A DNA stretch of 64,000 nucleotides from Zanthoxylum bungeanum (GCA_019454045.1 SKCR01032772.1:868001-932000), one strand, 5' to 3'; numbered from the stretch's first letter, positions 1-10,900 are shown. A program made the numbers and translations. Notes: a model not told the origin generated them from the letters alone.

Positions 1-843
1 TTACTAGCCACAACGATGATCTTTTCCTTAGTCAACGCAAGTACATTGCCGATCTGCTCACCAGAACCCACATGATTACCGCCAAGCCAGCCTCAACTCC
101 TCTGGCGACAAACCCGACACTCACGTTACAATCTGGATCTCCCTTACCTGATCCGACCGAGTACAGAACTATTGTCGGGAGCCTCCAGTATCTCTCCCTC
201 ACTCGACCAGACATTGCTTATACTACTGTCAACAAACTTTCTCAGTTTATGCATCAACCGACCGAGATGAACATTGGCATGCAGTCAAGCGTCTACTACG
301 ATATCTCTGTGGCACTCTGGACCATGGCATATTTCTCCGCCGAAACTCCCCTCTCTCACTCCATGCCTTTTCCGACGCTGATTGGGCTGGCAACAAGGAC
401 GACTTCACCTCCACTGGTGCTTACATAGTTTATCTGGGTCATAATCCTATTTCCTGGAGCTCCAAGAAACAACGCTCTGTTGCACGCTCATCCACTGAGG
501 CCGAGTACCGATCAGTGGCCTCCACTGCTGCCGAACTTAGATGGATTTGTGCTCTCCTTACTGAACTTGGTGTCACTCTCTCTCTCCAACCAGTAATCTA
601 CTGTGACAATGTTGGGGCAACCAATCTCTGCTCCAATCCTGTTTTCCACTCACGCATGAAACATGTCGCGCTTGACTACCACTTCATCCGAGAACAAGTT
701 CAAAATGGTCTACTCCGGGTCTCCCACATCTCTGGAGCTGATCAACTAGCGGACGCTCTAACCAAACCGCTTGCTCGGTCTCCTTTCAATTCAATCAAGT
801 CCAAGATCGGACTCTCTCCACGACCGTCCATCTTGCGGGGGCA
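1..843 (+). pseudogene. Ty1/copia pol remnant: end of reverse transcriptase plus RNase H
   Basis: This is the C-terminal part of a copia polyprotein. An early frame carries the end of the RT domain with the typical SLQYLSLTRPDIAY stretch (about 180-230). A frame change near 270-300 then leads into the RNase H part, where ISWSSKKQRSVARSSTEAEY, VIYCDN, HIDYHFIREQV-like and ADALTKPL motifs are visible to about 859. The upstream gag, protease, integrase and most of the RT lie outside the window. The frame break makes it non-functional. The Copia RNase H assignment is firm; the lineage (Ale/Retrofit-like) is inference. Confidence 0.85.
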
Positions 844-1044
844 TGATAAGATTCCATAATCAAGATAATTGAAGGGAGAAAATCAAGGAATATCTTTTTT
901 GAATCCTTTGTAATTATATCTTTTATCTAGTAGTTAATCTCTTTCCTATTTCAAATTTCAATCATTGTGTATTTATAGTACTAAATGTCATTGTAAATAA
1001 TAAGAGAAAATATTCTTCTTCAACTTGTCCTCTTCAATTCAGCA
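844..1044 (+). repeat. Candidate short 3' LTR of the copia remnant
   Basis: A purine-rich tract (GCGGGGGCA) sits directly before TGATAAGATTCC at 844, where a copia 3' LTR should begin, and overlaps the end of the pol reading frame. A TATA-like TGTATTTATAG lies near 968, and a plausible CA terminus is near 1044. The length of about 200 bp suits short copia LTRs. The partner 5' LTR is outside the window, so both boundaries are inferred. Confidence 0.45.
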
Positions 1045-1905
1045 TAAGATTGGACGAGCTGAACTATTGTGAGATCTGTTTCGCATTTAGCAGTCCTATT
1101 TTTTTCCTACTTAAATAACGCTAACCACACGGTCTTTATATGATTGAAGATGACTTAATACCCCTGCTATTTTCCCTCTTTCTTCTATGCTTTTCAATTT
1201 TCCATCTTCCCACATTCTTTCCTTATTTTCACCTTTTTTTTTTTTTTGCCTTTTCTCTTATTCTCATTTTCTTTCTTTCTTCTACTTTCGTACCCCTTTT
1301 CAATTTCTCCTCACTCTTTTGTTTTTTGTGTGTCCTTAATGTGTTGTTGCTACGGAAGGTAACAAATCGAGTATGATACGGGTATGTCAATATATGTATT
1401 TGTCTCATTCAATTAATGGGTACAAATTTTTTTTCCATACCCAATTCTAAAATATCTGGCCTCGTAGCCCCCATATAGGTCCCCGTTCACATTAGAATTT
1501 TACCTTTATTGGAACAAGAAAACCAATATACATACCGAACATGTTCAACAAATGAATATAGAAAATTATATCTCTTATCCGCTTTTAACATACCGAATCC
1601 CTACAGACCCATCCCCGTGGAGATTTTTGTTATCTCTCGTTGATGCTCCCTTCTTTTCTTTCAAAATCTTTTTGTTTTCCCTGGTTTTTTTATTCTATGT
1701 TACTTTTGACTGGAGCTCATTAGAAATGGGAGCTCCGATGAACCCGTGAAGATTAGATTTTTAAAAATCTTATTCTTATTTTATATTCAATTTGTATGTT
1801 TTTTGTTTGAATCTTATTATCCAAAATTTTTGATATGTGGATACACTCGGTGGCAACATTCCAATCACATGCAAAGTGTTTTTATGTTTTTATTTTCACG
1901 GTAAT
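1045..1905. other. AT- and T-rich intergenic stretch
   Basis: This is pyrimidine-rich, low-complexity DNA, especially 1150-1330. The short open frames here are made of F, L, S and I codons and look like composition artefacts. No gene or recognisable repeat was seen. Confidence 0.6.
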
Positions 1906-1910
1906 AATGG

Positions 1911-2698
1911 TGTTGACGGCGGATTTTGGTCTCAGGGCAATATGAGAATATTACTCCCGAGACAATCCTCCCTCAATAGTGAATTTGTTTGGTTATGGGG
2001 GACCAAAAGCAAACTTAGCAAAAAGACAAATAATACGCCAATCGACAAGGAGATTTAACGTGGTTCGGCGGATCTTGGTCCGACCTACGTCCACGGGCAC
2101 AAAAAGGATGATACTTTTATTACTGAGATATGCTTCTCTGATCTCTCTTTTGTTTACAAGTCTCACAATAATGATTCTGATACTCTACTCCACCCTCTCC
2201 ACTTCCAACTTATGCACACTCTACCCTTCTATTTATAATAGTGAAGAAATCAGATTCATTCTCCTACAAGAATTTCCTAGTTGAAATACTTTCATTTTCC
2301 CATAAAGATTCCTAGTCAAAACTATTCCCTTTTCCTATAAGGATTCCTAATCAAAACTACATTTACTTTCTTTATCCTACTAGGACTCTGACTCACCAGT
2401 TTTCCCCATGAAAGTAGGATAACTTGTCATCTTATCCGCAAGAATAGGGTGTCATCTTCCGGAGCACGCCTCGCCATATGCTCGGTCTTCATGAGGTCGG
2501 TCATAATGGTCATTTGAACTGAGAATGCCGCTGTCAATCTTTTAATTGTCCGGTCATCTGAACCCAAGTGCTCGGTTACCGATCATAAAGTGCTCTTAGT
2601 GGTCGGGTCGGCATTAATGATTTCGACCGAGAAGGGAATTACCCTTTTACCCATCCCGTGCTGCTTAAATATCATAGTGCTTAAAAACACCATCAACA
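1911..2698 (-). repeat. 3' LTR of the LARD-like element (788 bp)
   Basis: It matches 5546-6366 nearly throughout, differing by scattered substitutions and a block of extra sequence in the other copy (around 5815-5880). It ends in the inverted TGTTGA/TCAACA dinucleotide context expected of an LTR. The bases just beyond 2698, read on the minus strand, are purine-rich (polypurine-tract position). Confidence 0.9.
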
Positions 2699-2929
2699 TC
2701 TATCTCTTAGTTCTCGGTAACAACGAGTTTGCGAGTTGATGCCGGGAACTATAAAAAAAAATGGTGTGTCGATGAATCCGTCGGTGGTCACTCCAGGAGC
2801 CGCAGAGAAAAATGCATTGGCTGCAAATCTAGTCATTCCTGCCACCTTCATGTGCTCAGTCAACGAGGATCCCGATATCTACTCGTGGAGAAAATGCTTT
2901 GCCCTTATGTTGATGACGATTGACTCGAT

Positions 2930-4372
2930 GGGACGTAACCCGACCCCGAGCTGAGAAGAACATTTGGCTCTGGGGGAATGTCACCTCCACAGACCAATAG
3001 AGGGCCGACCATGGGGGAGATGCTCTGATCCCATGCCGATGATAAGTCTCTCGGTTGGACGTATCCCGACCCCGAGCTGAAGAAAGACATGGCTCTGGGG
3101 GAATATTACATCCCCAGTCCAAAGAAGCCGACTCGGTGGGACGTAACCCGACCCCGAACTAAAAGAAAGACTTGGCTCTAGGGGAATGTTACATCCCCAG
3201 TCCAAAGAAGCCGACTCGGTGGGACGTAACACGACCCCGAGCTAAAAGAAAGACTTGGCTCTGGGGGAATGTTACATCCCCAGTCTAAAGAAGGCGACTC
3301 GGTGGGACGTAACCCGACCCCGAGCTGAAAGAAAGACTTGGCTCTGGGGGAATGTTACATCCCCAGTCCAAAGAAGCCGACTCGGTGGGACGTAACCCGA
3401 CCTCAAGCTGAAAGAAAGACTTGGCTCTGGGGGAATGTTACATCCCCAGTCCAAAGAAACCGACTCGGTGGGACGTAACCCGACCCCGAGCTAAAAGAAA
3501 GACTTGGCTCTGGGGGAATGTTACATCCCCAGTCCAAATGAGCCGACTCGGTGGGACGTAACCCGACCCCGAACTAAAAAGAAAGACTTGGCTCTGGGGG
3601 AATGTTACATCCCTAGTCCAAAGAAGCCGACTCGATGGGACGTAACCCGACCCCAAGCTGAAAGAACATTTGGCTCTGGGGGAATGTCACCTCCCCAGAC
3701 CAATAGAGGGTCGACCATGGGGGAGATGCTCTGATCCCATGCCGATGATAAGTCTCTCGGTGTGACGTATCCCGACCCCGAGCTGAAGAAAGACTTGGCT
3801 CTGGGGGAATATTACATCCTCAGTCCAAAGAAGCCGACTCGGTGGGACGTAACCCGACCCCGAGCTAAAAGAAAGACTTGGCTCTGGGGGAATGTTACAT
3901 CCCCAGTCCAAAAAAGCCGACTCGGTGGGACGTAACCTGACCTCGAACTAAAAGAAAGACTTGGCTCTGGGGGAATTTTACATCCCCAGTCCAAAAAAGT
4001 CGACTCGGTGGGACGTAACCCGACCCCGAGCTGAAAGAAAGACTTGGCTCTGAGGAATGTTACATCCCCAGTCCAAAAAAGCCGACTCGGTGGGACGTAA
4101 CCCGACCCCGAGCTGAAAGAAAGACTTGGCTCTGGGGGAATGTTACATCCCCAGTCCAAAAAAGTGGACTCGGTGGGACGTAACCCGACCCCGAGCTGAA
4201 AGAAAGACTTGGCTCTGGGGGAATGTTACATCCCCAGTCCAAAGTAGCCGACTCGGTGGGACGTAACCTGACCCCGAGCTGAAAGAAAGACTTGGCTCTG
4301 GGGGAATGTTACATCCCTAGTCCAAAAAAGCCGACTTGGTGGGACTTAACCCGACCCCGAGCTGAATAAACC
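2930..4372. repeat. 83-bp tandem repeat array inside the LARD
   Basis: About 17 head-to-tail units of about 83 bp. Spacing was measured between successive ACTCGGTGGGACGTAACC boxes at 3131, 3214 and 3297. A typical unit contains GGCTCTGGGGGAATGTTACA, a CCCCAGTCCAAA box and the GTGGGACGTAACCCGACC box. Two variant units near 2960-3060 and 3670-3780 share a CATGGGGGAGATGCTCTGATCC insert, a higher-order period of about 715 bp. Since 83 is not a multiple of three, the three frames rotate and yield repetitive false ORFs on both strands. Confidence 0.9.
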
Positions 4373-4680
4373 ATAAGGCCTCGACGGAATAAAATCCAGC
4401 CCCGAGCCGAATAACCAAGCGGCCTCGGCGGAACGAAATCCAGCCCCGAGCCGAATAAATAAGTGGCCTCGACAGAACGAAATCCAGCCCCGAGCCGAAT
4501 AACCAAGCGGCCTCGGTGGAACGAAATCCATCCCCGAGTCGAATAACCAAGCGGCCTTGGCGGAAAGAAATCCAGCCCCGAGCCGAATAACCAAGCGGCC
4601 TCGGCAGGACGAAATCTAGCCCCGAGCCGAATAACCAAGCGGCCTCGGCGGAACGAAATCCATCCCCGAGCCGAAACAAA
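4373..4680. repeat. 44-bp tandem array, type A (about 7 copies)
   Basis: Consecutive 44-bp units with boxes CAAGCGGCCTCGGCGGAACG and CCAGCCCCGAGCCGAATAA. It abuts the 83-bp array on the left and the type B array on the right, and shares the CTCGGCGG and CCGAGCCG core with type B, so the two arrays are related. It stays open on the minus strand over long distances, but the translation is simple repetition. Confidence 0.88.
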
Positions 4681-5032
4681 CATCGATCTCGGCGGTACAA
4701 GAGCAGACCCGAGCCGAAAAGAAACATCGGTCTCGGCGGTACAAGAGCAGACCCGAGCCGGAAAGAGATATCGGTCTCGGCGGTACAAGAGCAGACCCGA
4801 GCCGGAAAGAAACATCGGTCTCGGCGGTACAAGAGCAGACCTGAGTCGGAAAGACAAATCGGTCTCGGCGGTACAAGAGCAGAGCCGAGTCGGAAAGAAA
4901 CATCGGTTTCGGCGGTACAAGAGCAGACCCGAGCCGGAAAGAGACATCGATCTCGGCGGTACAAGAGCAGACCCGAGCAGGAAAGAAACATCGGTCTCGG
5001 CGGTACAAGAGCAGACCCGAGCCGTAAAACAA
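4681..5032. repeat. 44-bp tandem array, type B (8 copies)
   Basis: Units start at 4681, 4725, 4769, 4813, 4857, 4901, 4945 and 4989, exactly 44 bp apart. Each reads CATCGGTCTCGGCGGTACAA followed by a GAGCAGACCCGAGCCGGAAA box. The first, third and seventh units and some others carry single-base variants. It is the element-internal array closest to the gag remnant. Confidence 0.9.
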
Positions 5033-5192
5033 ATATCAAAACCATTGTGTGAGCCATAACAAACAAGCATAATCAAATGTCAACCTAAGTCGGAAGAGGT
5101 TTTACTCACCTTTTTGGGGATCCGTTGCCTTTTTTGCAACTCTACAAGGGTCACTAGAAACAAGACTCTTCTTAATACATCCTCTCTGCATC

Positions 5193-5483
5193 TCAGCATT
5201 CCACGCATCCGACTGGATGCCTTCCGCTATCAACTTGGTCGACCTCAAAAACCGAATGGTCTATGTACACACTGAGATAGCCTTCTTTCACCAAGTCTTC
5301 CACCTGCTCTCGCAGGTCTCTGCACCCATTCGTGGCATGTCCCCTTACGTCATGGTAGATACAATATGTCCTACTATTTCCCTCCTCAATCGGGAACCTC
5401 CTCAAAGTAGGCTCGGCCAACAGACCTTTATCCTGGATTTCCCGAACTATCTGGTGAAATCTCTGACGATCGGTGATTTCCAT
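5193..5483 (-). pseudogene. Gag-like remnant of a Ty3/gypsy element
   Basis: A 96-residue minus-strand frame contains a YCIYHDVRGHATNGCRDLREQVEDLVKEGYL-type segment, the C-x-H-x-H-x-C pattern with a following helix seen at the gag C-terminus of plant gypsy elements. It lies just inside the 5' LTR and primer site, where gag belongs. The N-terminal capsid part is missing or very short and nothing pol-like follows. Confidence 0.7.
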
Positions 5484-5524
5484 CTTCTGCCATCGTCTTA
5501 CTACGCGAGCTGCTTTTTGTTGAG

Positions 5525-5543
5525 TTCCCCACAGACGGCGCCA
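5525..5543 (-). other. Primer-binding site of the LARD-like element
   Basis: Read on the minus strand the sequence is TGGCGCCGTCTGTGGGGAA, starting two bases inside the LTR end. TGGCGCC starts are typical primer sites of plant gypsy elements, complementary to a tRNA 3' end. It fixes the element's orientation as minus. Which tRNA is used was not determined. Confidence 0.75.
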
Positions 5544-5545
5544 AC

Positions 5546-6366
5546 TGTTGACAGCTGATTTTGGTCTCAGGGCAATATGAGAATATTACTCCCGAGACAA
5601 TCCTCCCTCAATAGTGAATTTGTTTGGTTATGGGGGACCAAAAGCAAACTTAGCAAAAGACAGATAAATGCACCAATCAACAAGGAGATTTAACGTGGTT
5701 CGGTGGATCTTGGTCCGACCTACGTCCACGGGCACAAAAAGGATGATACTTTTATTACTCAAATACGCTTCTCAGCTCTCTCTTTTGTTTACAAGTCTCA
5801 CAATAATGATCTTGATCTCAACTTTTCACTTCCTTCCCCCAACTCTCAACTCTCAACTTGTTACTTTTTTCCCCTCTCTACACCCACTCTACCCTCCTAT
5901 TTATAATGGTGAAGAAATCATATTCCTATTTGTACAAGAATTTCCTAGTTGAAATACTTTCATTTTCCCATAAAGATTCCTAGTCAAAACTATTCCCTTT
6001 TCCCATAAGGATTCCTAATCAAAACTACCTTCACTTTCTTTATCCTACTAGGACTCTGACTCACCAGTTTTCCCCATGAAAGTAGGATAACTTGTCATCT
6101 TATCCGCAAGAATAGGGTGTCATCTTCCGGAGCACGCCTCGCCATATGCTCGGTCTTCATGAGGTCGGTCATAATGGTAATTTGAACTAAGAATGCCGCT
6201 GTCGATCTTTTAATTGTCCGGTCATCTGAACCCAAGTGCTCGGTTACCGATCATAAAGTGCTCTTAGTGGTCGGGTCGGCATTAATGATTTCGACCGAGA
6301 AGGGAATTACCCTTTTACCCATCCCGTGCTGCTTAAATATCATAGTGCTTAAAAACACCATCAACA
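5546..6366 (-). repeat. 5' LTR of the LARD-like element (821 bp)
   Basis: Direct repeat partner of 1911-2698 with TGTTGA and TCAACA ends. It is about 33 bp longer than the other LTR because of extra pyrimidine-rich sequence around 5815-5880. The TSD copy AATGG follows at 6367-6371. Confidence 0.9.
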
Positions 6367-6900
6367 AATGGCTATTTACATGAGTTGATAGAAGACATGT
6401 TGAGCTTTATATTGGTATTTGGTAGATCTGACTTTGGAAGTAAAAGTTGTGCGTGAAGTATTATTGTTCTTCCCAAGCCGTTCGTTACGGTCTAATAGGT
6501 TTGCCGACTTTATTTTAATAGATCGTATGTATATAAATTCATATAAAAGTCTTTATATTATTTTTATGTATTAATTATATTGGTATGTTTTTAGTTAGAA
6601 ATTTGTTTTCACCAATTCTGTCGAGGTGGGAAAACTAAGTGAATTTCACATTTTCTCTTGTACCTTAATAAAATATTACACCAAAAGAAAACTCAAAATT
6701 ACGGACCGAATATCCGCTCGGTATTTGGATCATTGGTATTAAATTACCTATCGAAATAGAGTCGGTCAGTAAAATTACCTATCGAAACATAATTTGATCG
6801 GTAATTTCTTACAAAAAAAATTAAAAAAATTAGCTTTTACCGACATAATATAATTCGATCGGTAAACTCACTGCATTTAAAAACAAATTATGGGACCAAC

Positions 6901-7282
6901 TAGGGATGACAAAATCCGGATCCGGAAGACTTTTTGCTACCCCGGTCTGGTTCCGGACCCAGGTCTACCCGGTCCGGACCCGATTACCCGGATTTCTTTT
7001 TTTTTTTTTTAATTTTTTTAATTTTTTTAATTTTAATTGTATTATTTTATATTTATATTTATATTTTGTCAATTTTATAAGTTTTATTTCAATTCTTTTA
7101 ATTTTTTTATAATATTCTATTATATATATATACATAATATTTTATATTTTTTTATAATATATAATTTATTATATTTTTTTTTTTTTTTATTTTTTTCCGG
7201 ACCCGGGTCTGAATCCGGAATCACCCGGGTCTTAATTTTAAAGACCCGGGTCGTCCGGGTCCGGGTATTGTTGCCATCCCTA
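6901..7282. mobile_element. hAT-type MITE (382 bp) with perfect 8-bp TSD
   Basis: Terminal inverted repeats TAGGGATGACAA and TTGCCATCCCTA bound a sequence with GC-rich CCGGACCCGGGT-type arms and an AT-rich middle. An exact 8-bp duplication GGACCAAC flanks it (6893-6900 and 7283-7290), the TSD length of hAT elements. There is no coding capacity. Confidence 0.92.
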
Positions 7283-7375
7283 GGACCAACCATAAGACTT
7301 AATACCACCCAAAGGCGGGCATGAACTAAACCCACACAATCCACATTTAATTCTACAAATTGATGCAATACAAAT

Positions 7376-7405
7376 AATAATAATATAATAATAATAATAT
7401 TATTA

Positions 7406-7446
<41 letters not shown>
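7376..7446. repeat. (AAT/ATT)n and (AT)n microsatellite
   Basis: A run of TAA/ATT trinucleotides passing into TATATATA. It lies inside the candidate CACTA-like unit and is a likely length polymorphism. Confidence 0.85.
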
Positions 7447-7451
<5 letters not shown>

Positions 7452-7933
7452 TATTTTTAAATTTTTTATTTTTACCGACCGACCGTTCGATCGGTAAAAT
7501 GTATAAGTTACCGACCGAAACATAATTCAGTCGGTAAAAATTCCTTTTTATTTTTTATAATTAATATTATCTTGGATCGAATTATATTATGTCCCTATTT
7601 TATTAGTAATTACCGACCGAATAATCGATCGGTAGTTGTTGGTGCCATAAAATGAAGCCAAATTAATCTTTAGCGCAGTATTTACCGATCGAATACCGAC
7701 TAAATATTCGGTCGGTAATACTTCGATCGGTAATTGGTTAAAGTTTATTATTTTTTATTTCATGAAGTCCCTTTTTTATGACGGAAGAAATCCATCATGA
7801 TATTACCGTTGAATTTTCCATCCATAATCTATTACTATTTTTTAGAGATAATTTCTTTTTATAAATGTCGATAATCAGTCGGTAATTACTAACTGAAATT
7901 ATGTTAGTAATTTGACACTTTTTGAGTGTGTTA

Positions 7934-9195
7934 TACTTATTTATAAGAACTATATATGGATAGACCCGCGGGTAACTACAGTTTTTATTTTACAAAAAAA
8001 AAAAAAAGAAAAGATATGTAGCATTTATCAAAGCCGGTTTAGTCCATCAAATTAGAGCCAATGTCCCACTAAATAAAGTCGTCTATTAAAGTAAAAGTGC
8101 GATATTCAAATTCTTTCATGTATATCACTTTATATATGCATATAATCATAATGAGATACATGAAATACAAAAAATATACATGAAACTTGTAGAAAATTTA
8201 ATATATCATAATCATTAATTTAAATAAGTTGTACATGTCGAGATATGTGGAAATACAACGTACCATAAACAATGATTAAATTCAATGTATTACGAAATTT
8301 CAATGTATTATAAATATTAAATAAAGTGATGGCTTAATATAAATATTAATTAAAATGAGAACTTAGATATAATCCTCTAATTTTTCTGGTGTCACATGAC
8401 GGTGCCAGAGGAGTTAGGGGACAAAAATATATATAAGTATGAAGTATGATATGACATTTATAACATGTAGAATTATTTATGACTATATTTTACCACTTAG
8501 TGGATGAATGTCAACATACTTGGGATGCTAGAGATTGAAATACTAATTGTAAAGTTTAACATTACTCTTCTCTAAATTTGATTTCACAAACAACAAGGAC
8601 TTAAGTGATAAAAACTCATCTCCTCTTTTCATATTTTTGTTAGTACTTGATAGGAAGAACCCATCAATAAAGAAATAAAAAATTATATTGATTAAAGAAA
8701 ATTATATTTAGGGTATTATGTTGGAACATCTCTAATACCACAAATTTGTAATATATGATATGAAGATGTCATTAATTGCAAAAAGGTTAGCCGGACCCAG
8801 TTATATTATTCTTGTAGAAAAAAGTCAAGACCCATGAGAGAAACTAAAGTGGAGCAAATCTTGGGAAAAAAGTTTGAAAAAAAAAAAACAAGTGAAAGTT
8901 TGATGAGATTGAAATCAAACCACAAGATTTAAAGACTTTTTGAGGTGGGGGCTACGGATTCTGTAATACTGAAAATGATCTCTAAGTCCTTAATTTTTAT
9001 TTTGATAATTATTCATTACATCTCTATTTTTTTTTTAATTACCTTTCAAGTATATGTTAAAATAAATGGGCTAAACTTTAGTGTGACAGGTATCCACCAT
9101 CATTTAGAGAGAGAGAGAATTGAATTGAATTTTTTTTTTTTTTTTGAATTATTACAAACTACATATATTATAATATGCTATCAACTGGGATTCTA
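7934..9195. other. AT-rich intergenic DNA, nothing recognised
   Basis: Several poly-A/T runs (7993-8010, 8878-8889, 9130-9145) and no coding-like frame. The 83-residue open frame near 8945-9196 is mostly I, F and N and starts on a non-ATG codon, so I treat it as chance. Confidence 0.6.
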
Positions 9196-9199
9196 GATA

Positions 9200-9412
9200 C
9201 ATACAATTATAACACTGTCCAGAAATCAACCGAGACGTAGCTCGAGACTTATAAATTCTAAATCAACCAAGACACAGTTTGAGAATCAACTCTCATATAG
9301 GACTTATTCCTCCTAAAGATGAAGGTTTTGAGTTCCTACTGCTTTTGTGGGGAGTCGAACCCATGTCTCTCACTTGGTGAGTGACACGGGTTACCAATAA
9401 GGCCACTGGCGA
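9200..9412 (-). mobile_element. Candidate tRNA-derived SINE (second family)
   Basis: On the minus strand a tRNA-like head is visible: an A-box-like TGGCCTTATTGG (9394-9405) and a perfect B box GGTTCGACTCC (9351-9361), with a variable-arm-like CACTCACCAAGTGAG palindrome between them. The body continues to about 9200. It is not a functional tRNA because no acceptor stem pairs. No clear TSD or poly-A tail was found, so the 3' end is approximate. Confidence 0.55.
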
Positions 9413-9785
9413 TAATTGAATTGAATTGAATTGAATTTAAGATTGTTTAGCAACTCCTTAAACTCAATCAACATTAGCGGTTGCATTATTTTCCATGCAC
9501 AATTATACCCACAGAACCAACAACCAAGTGCTCTGCTTGCTTTCTACATCACTGCTTTATCTTATCAACACTGTTCTTTTTTCTTTTTTCTTTTTTCTTT
9601 TTCCAATTTCAATTTAAATTTTTGCTAATTAAACATAAAGTTAACGCCTCTGCCTCTCTATGCACTCCATGTATCTAAAAATGTCAAAGTAGCTTGCCCA
9701 CTTCAAATCGCTAACCATTTTCATTCTTTTATCTTTTTAAATTCTGTGTTCATTAGATCTTTCTTACCAATTGAATTTAGTGGCG

Positions 9786-10900
9786 ATGAAAGACAGAGGC
9801 AAAGCTGTTGAAGTGTATAGTAACAGCAATAGCAGTGAGTTTTTTCAAGATTATAGCTGTTCATCATCTGATCTTATTCCATGCAAGAAGCATCCACAAT
9901 CATCTTCAGTTGGGATATGTGCATACTGTCTTAAAGATCGTTTAGTGAAGTTGGTTTGTTCAGATTGTGGTGAGCAGCGCCTCTCTTCATGTTCTTGCTC
10001 TGATCTCTCTTATTCCAATCGCAATTCCTGCAGTGTTGAAGTGGGCAGTGTTGGGCGAGTCTCATTTCTCATTGAAAATGAGAAAAAAAATGAATTTTTG
10101 AACCCAAAATTCAAAACAGAGAAACCTGCAGCTGAAGATGTTATTTTGCTCAAAAGAAGTAACAGCAGCTGTGTTGAGATGAAGAAAAAGAATGGGTTGT
10201 GGAGATTTGGGAGGTTGTTCAGAAAGAGCAAAAGGGAAGTAGTAGTAATAATAATAATAATAAAGAGAAAAGTGATTTGTGGGTTGTTGATTATATGGGG
10301 GTGTCAAGATCAAGGTCTCTTTGTAGCTTTAGAGGAGGTGGATTGTTGGGTTCAGCTTCAGAGGATGGTGGTGATGTGATGAGTTGTTATTCAGGGGCAA
10401 GGAGTTCAATTTCAGCTGCTAGAAGCTCTGGTGTTAATGCTGGGTTAATGTTTGATCCTGAAAGGAGAAGTGGGTTTAGTGAAGCAGAGCCAAGAAAGAG
10501 TGGCTTTGATAGTGATCAAAAGAGGGATAGCTCTGTTGTGGATTCTGATTTTGGAAGTGATTTTAATAGGAGTACTAATGCTGCTAATAGACGTTTGTTT
10601 TTCCTTAAAGAGAGTTACTTCACTGGTGGGGAAGATTCAGGTTTCATTGATTTGAAGTTTGATTTGTCATCAGATTCAAACTCAGGTGGTGGTGGTGGTG
10701 AGTTTGTGGCAAGTGATCATCAATGTAGAGATGGGATGTTGAGTCATGGTGGTGGTTCATGTAGAATTGCAGTGAATGAAAGAGGGATCAAAAGGAGCAG
10801 AAAAAGTTTCAAAGGATGGAGATGGATATTCAAGCACAATCCAAATTGGATTAGTGGTAGGAAGAAAGATGAAGAAGATCAAGTTATGGTCAATCCATGA
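9786..10900 (+). CDS. OCTOPUS-like / DUF740 family protein, with an apparent 1-nt frameshift
   Basis: A single-exon gene. The start is the ATG at 9786 (MKDRGKAVEV); the open frame extends five codons upstream but without an ATG. The N-terminus has the family's cysteine-rich motif CKKHP...GICAYCLKDRL, followed by CSDCGEQRLSSCSCSD. Later blocks are LWRFGRLFRK, WVVDYMGVSRSRSLCSFRGGG, RSSISAARSSGVN, RRSGFSEAEPRKSGFDS and a basic C-terminus. OCTOPUS proteins are plasma-membrane phloem-differentiation factors; that role is not shown for this short member. Both halves are conserved in style but lie in different frames. The change falls near 10229-10240, at an A4G3 run next to a (AGT)n(AAT)n run, and looks like one missing base. 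Full length would be about 371 residues. It is either a damaged allele or a sequencing error. Confidence 0.8.

Larger units (their letters stand above)
1911..6366 (-). mobile_element. Complete non-autonomous LTR retrotransposon (LARD-like, Ty3/gypsy-derived)
   Basis: Two long near-identical direct repeats (1911-2698 and 5546-6366) begin TGTTGA and end TCAACA. The whole unit is flanked by a perfect 5-bp target duplication AATGG (1906-1910 and 6367-6371). Orientation is minus: next to the right-hand LTR, read on the minus strand, is a primer-binding-like TGGCGCCGTCTGTGGGGAA. Next to the left-hand LTR is a purine-rich tract. The interior has only a gag-like remnant near the 5' LTR, and the rest is tandem arrays. 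No protease, RT, RNase H or integrase is present, so it would have needed enzymes from a relative. Both LTRs and the TSD survive, pointing to a fairly recent insertion. Confidence 0.9.
6679..7930. mobile_element. Candidate non-autonomous CACTA-like element
   Basis: Many short motifs of the type TTACCGACCGA and their inverse TCGGTCGGTAA occur in both orientations through 6700-6870 and 7470-7890, like subterminal repeats of CACTA elements. Possible ends are CACCAAAAG at 6679 and, on the opposite strand, CACACTCAAAAAG ending at 7930, with TTA on both outer sides. The termini match imperfectly and a TTA duplication in AT-rich DNA is weak, so exact borders are tentative. No transposase frame is present. 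The hAT MITE at 6901-7282 inserted into it. Confidence 0.45.

Noticed and set aside
1140..1376. 78-residue T-rich frame
   Set aside because: F/L-rich translation of a poly-pyrimidine tract.
2856..4242. Repeated GDVTFPQSQVFL-type peptides as a repeat protein
   Set aside because: The 83-bp unit is not a multiple of three, so each frame changes with every unit; the array lies inside a non-autonomous LTR element.
2930..5032. CRISPR-like array
   Set aside because: The repeats are contiguous with no unique spacers, and this is a plant LTR element.
4309..5076. Long minus-strand open frames (up to 255 residues) over the 44-bp arrays
   Set aside because: They only translate the tandem repeats; three frames stay open at once and none has a recognisable domain.
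9340..9412. A tRNA gene on the minus strand
   Set aside because: A and B boxes are present but no acceptor or anticodon stem forms; better explained as a SINE head.
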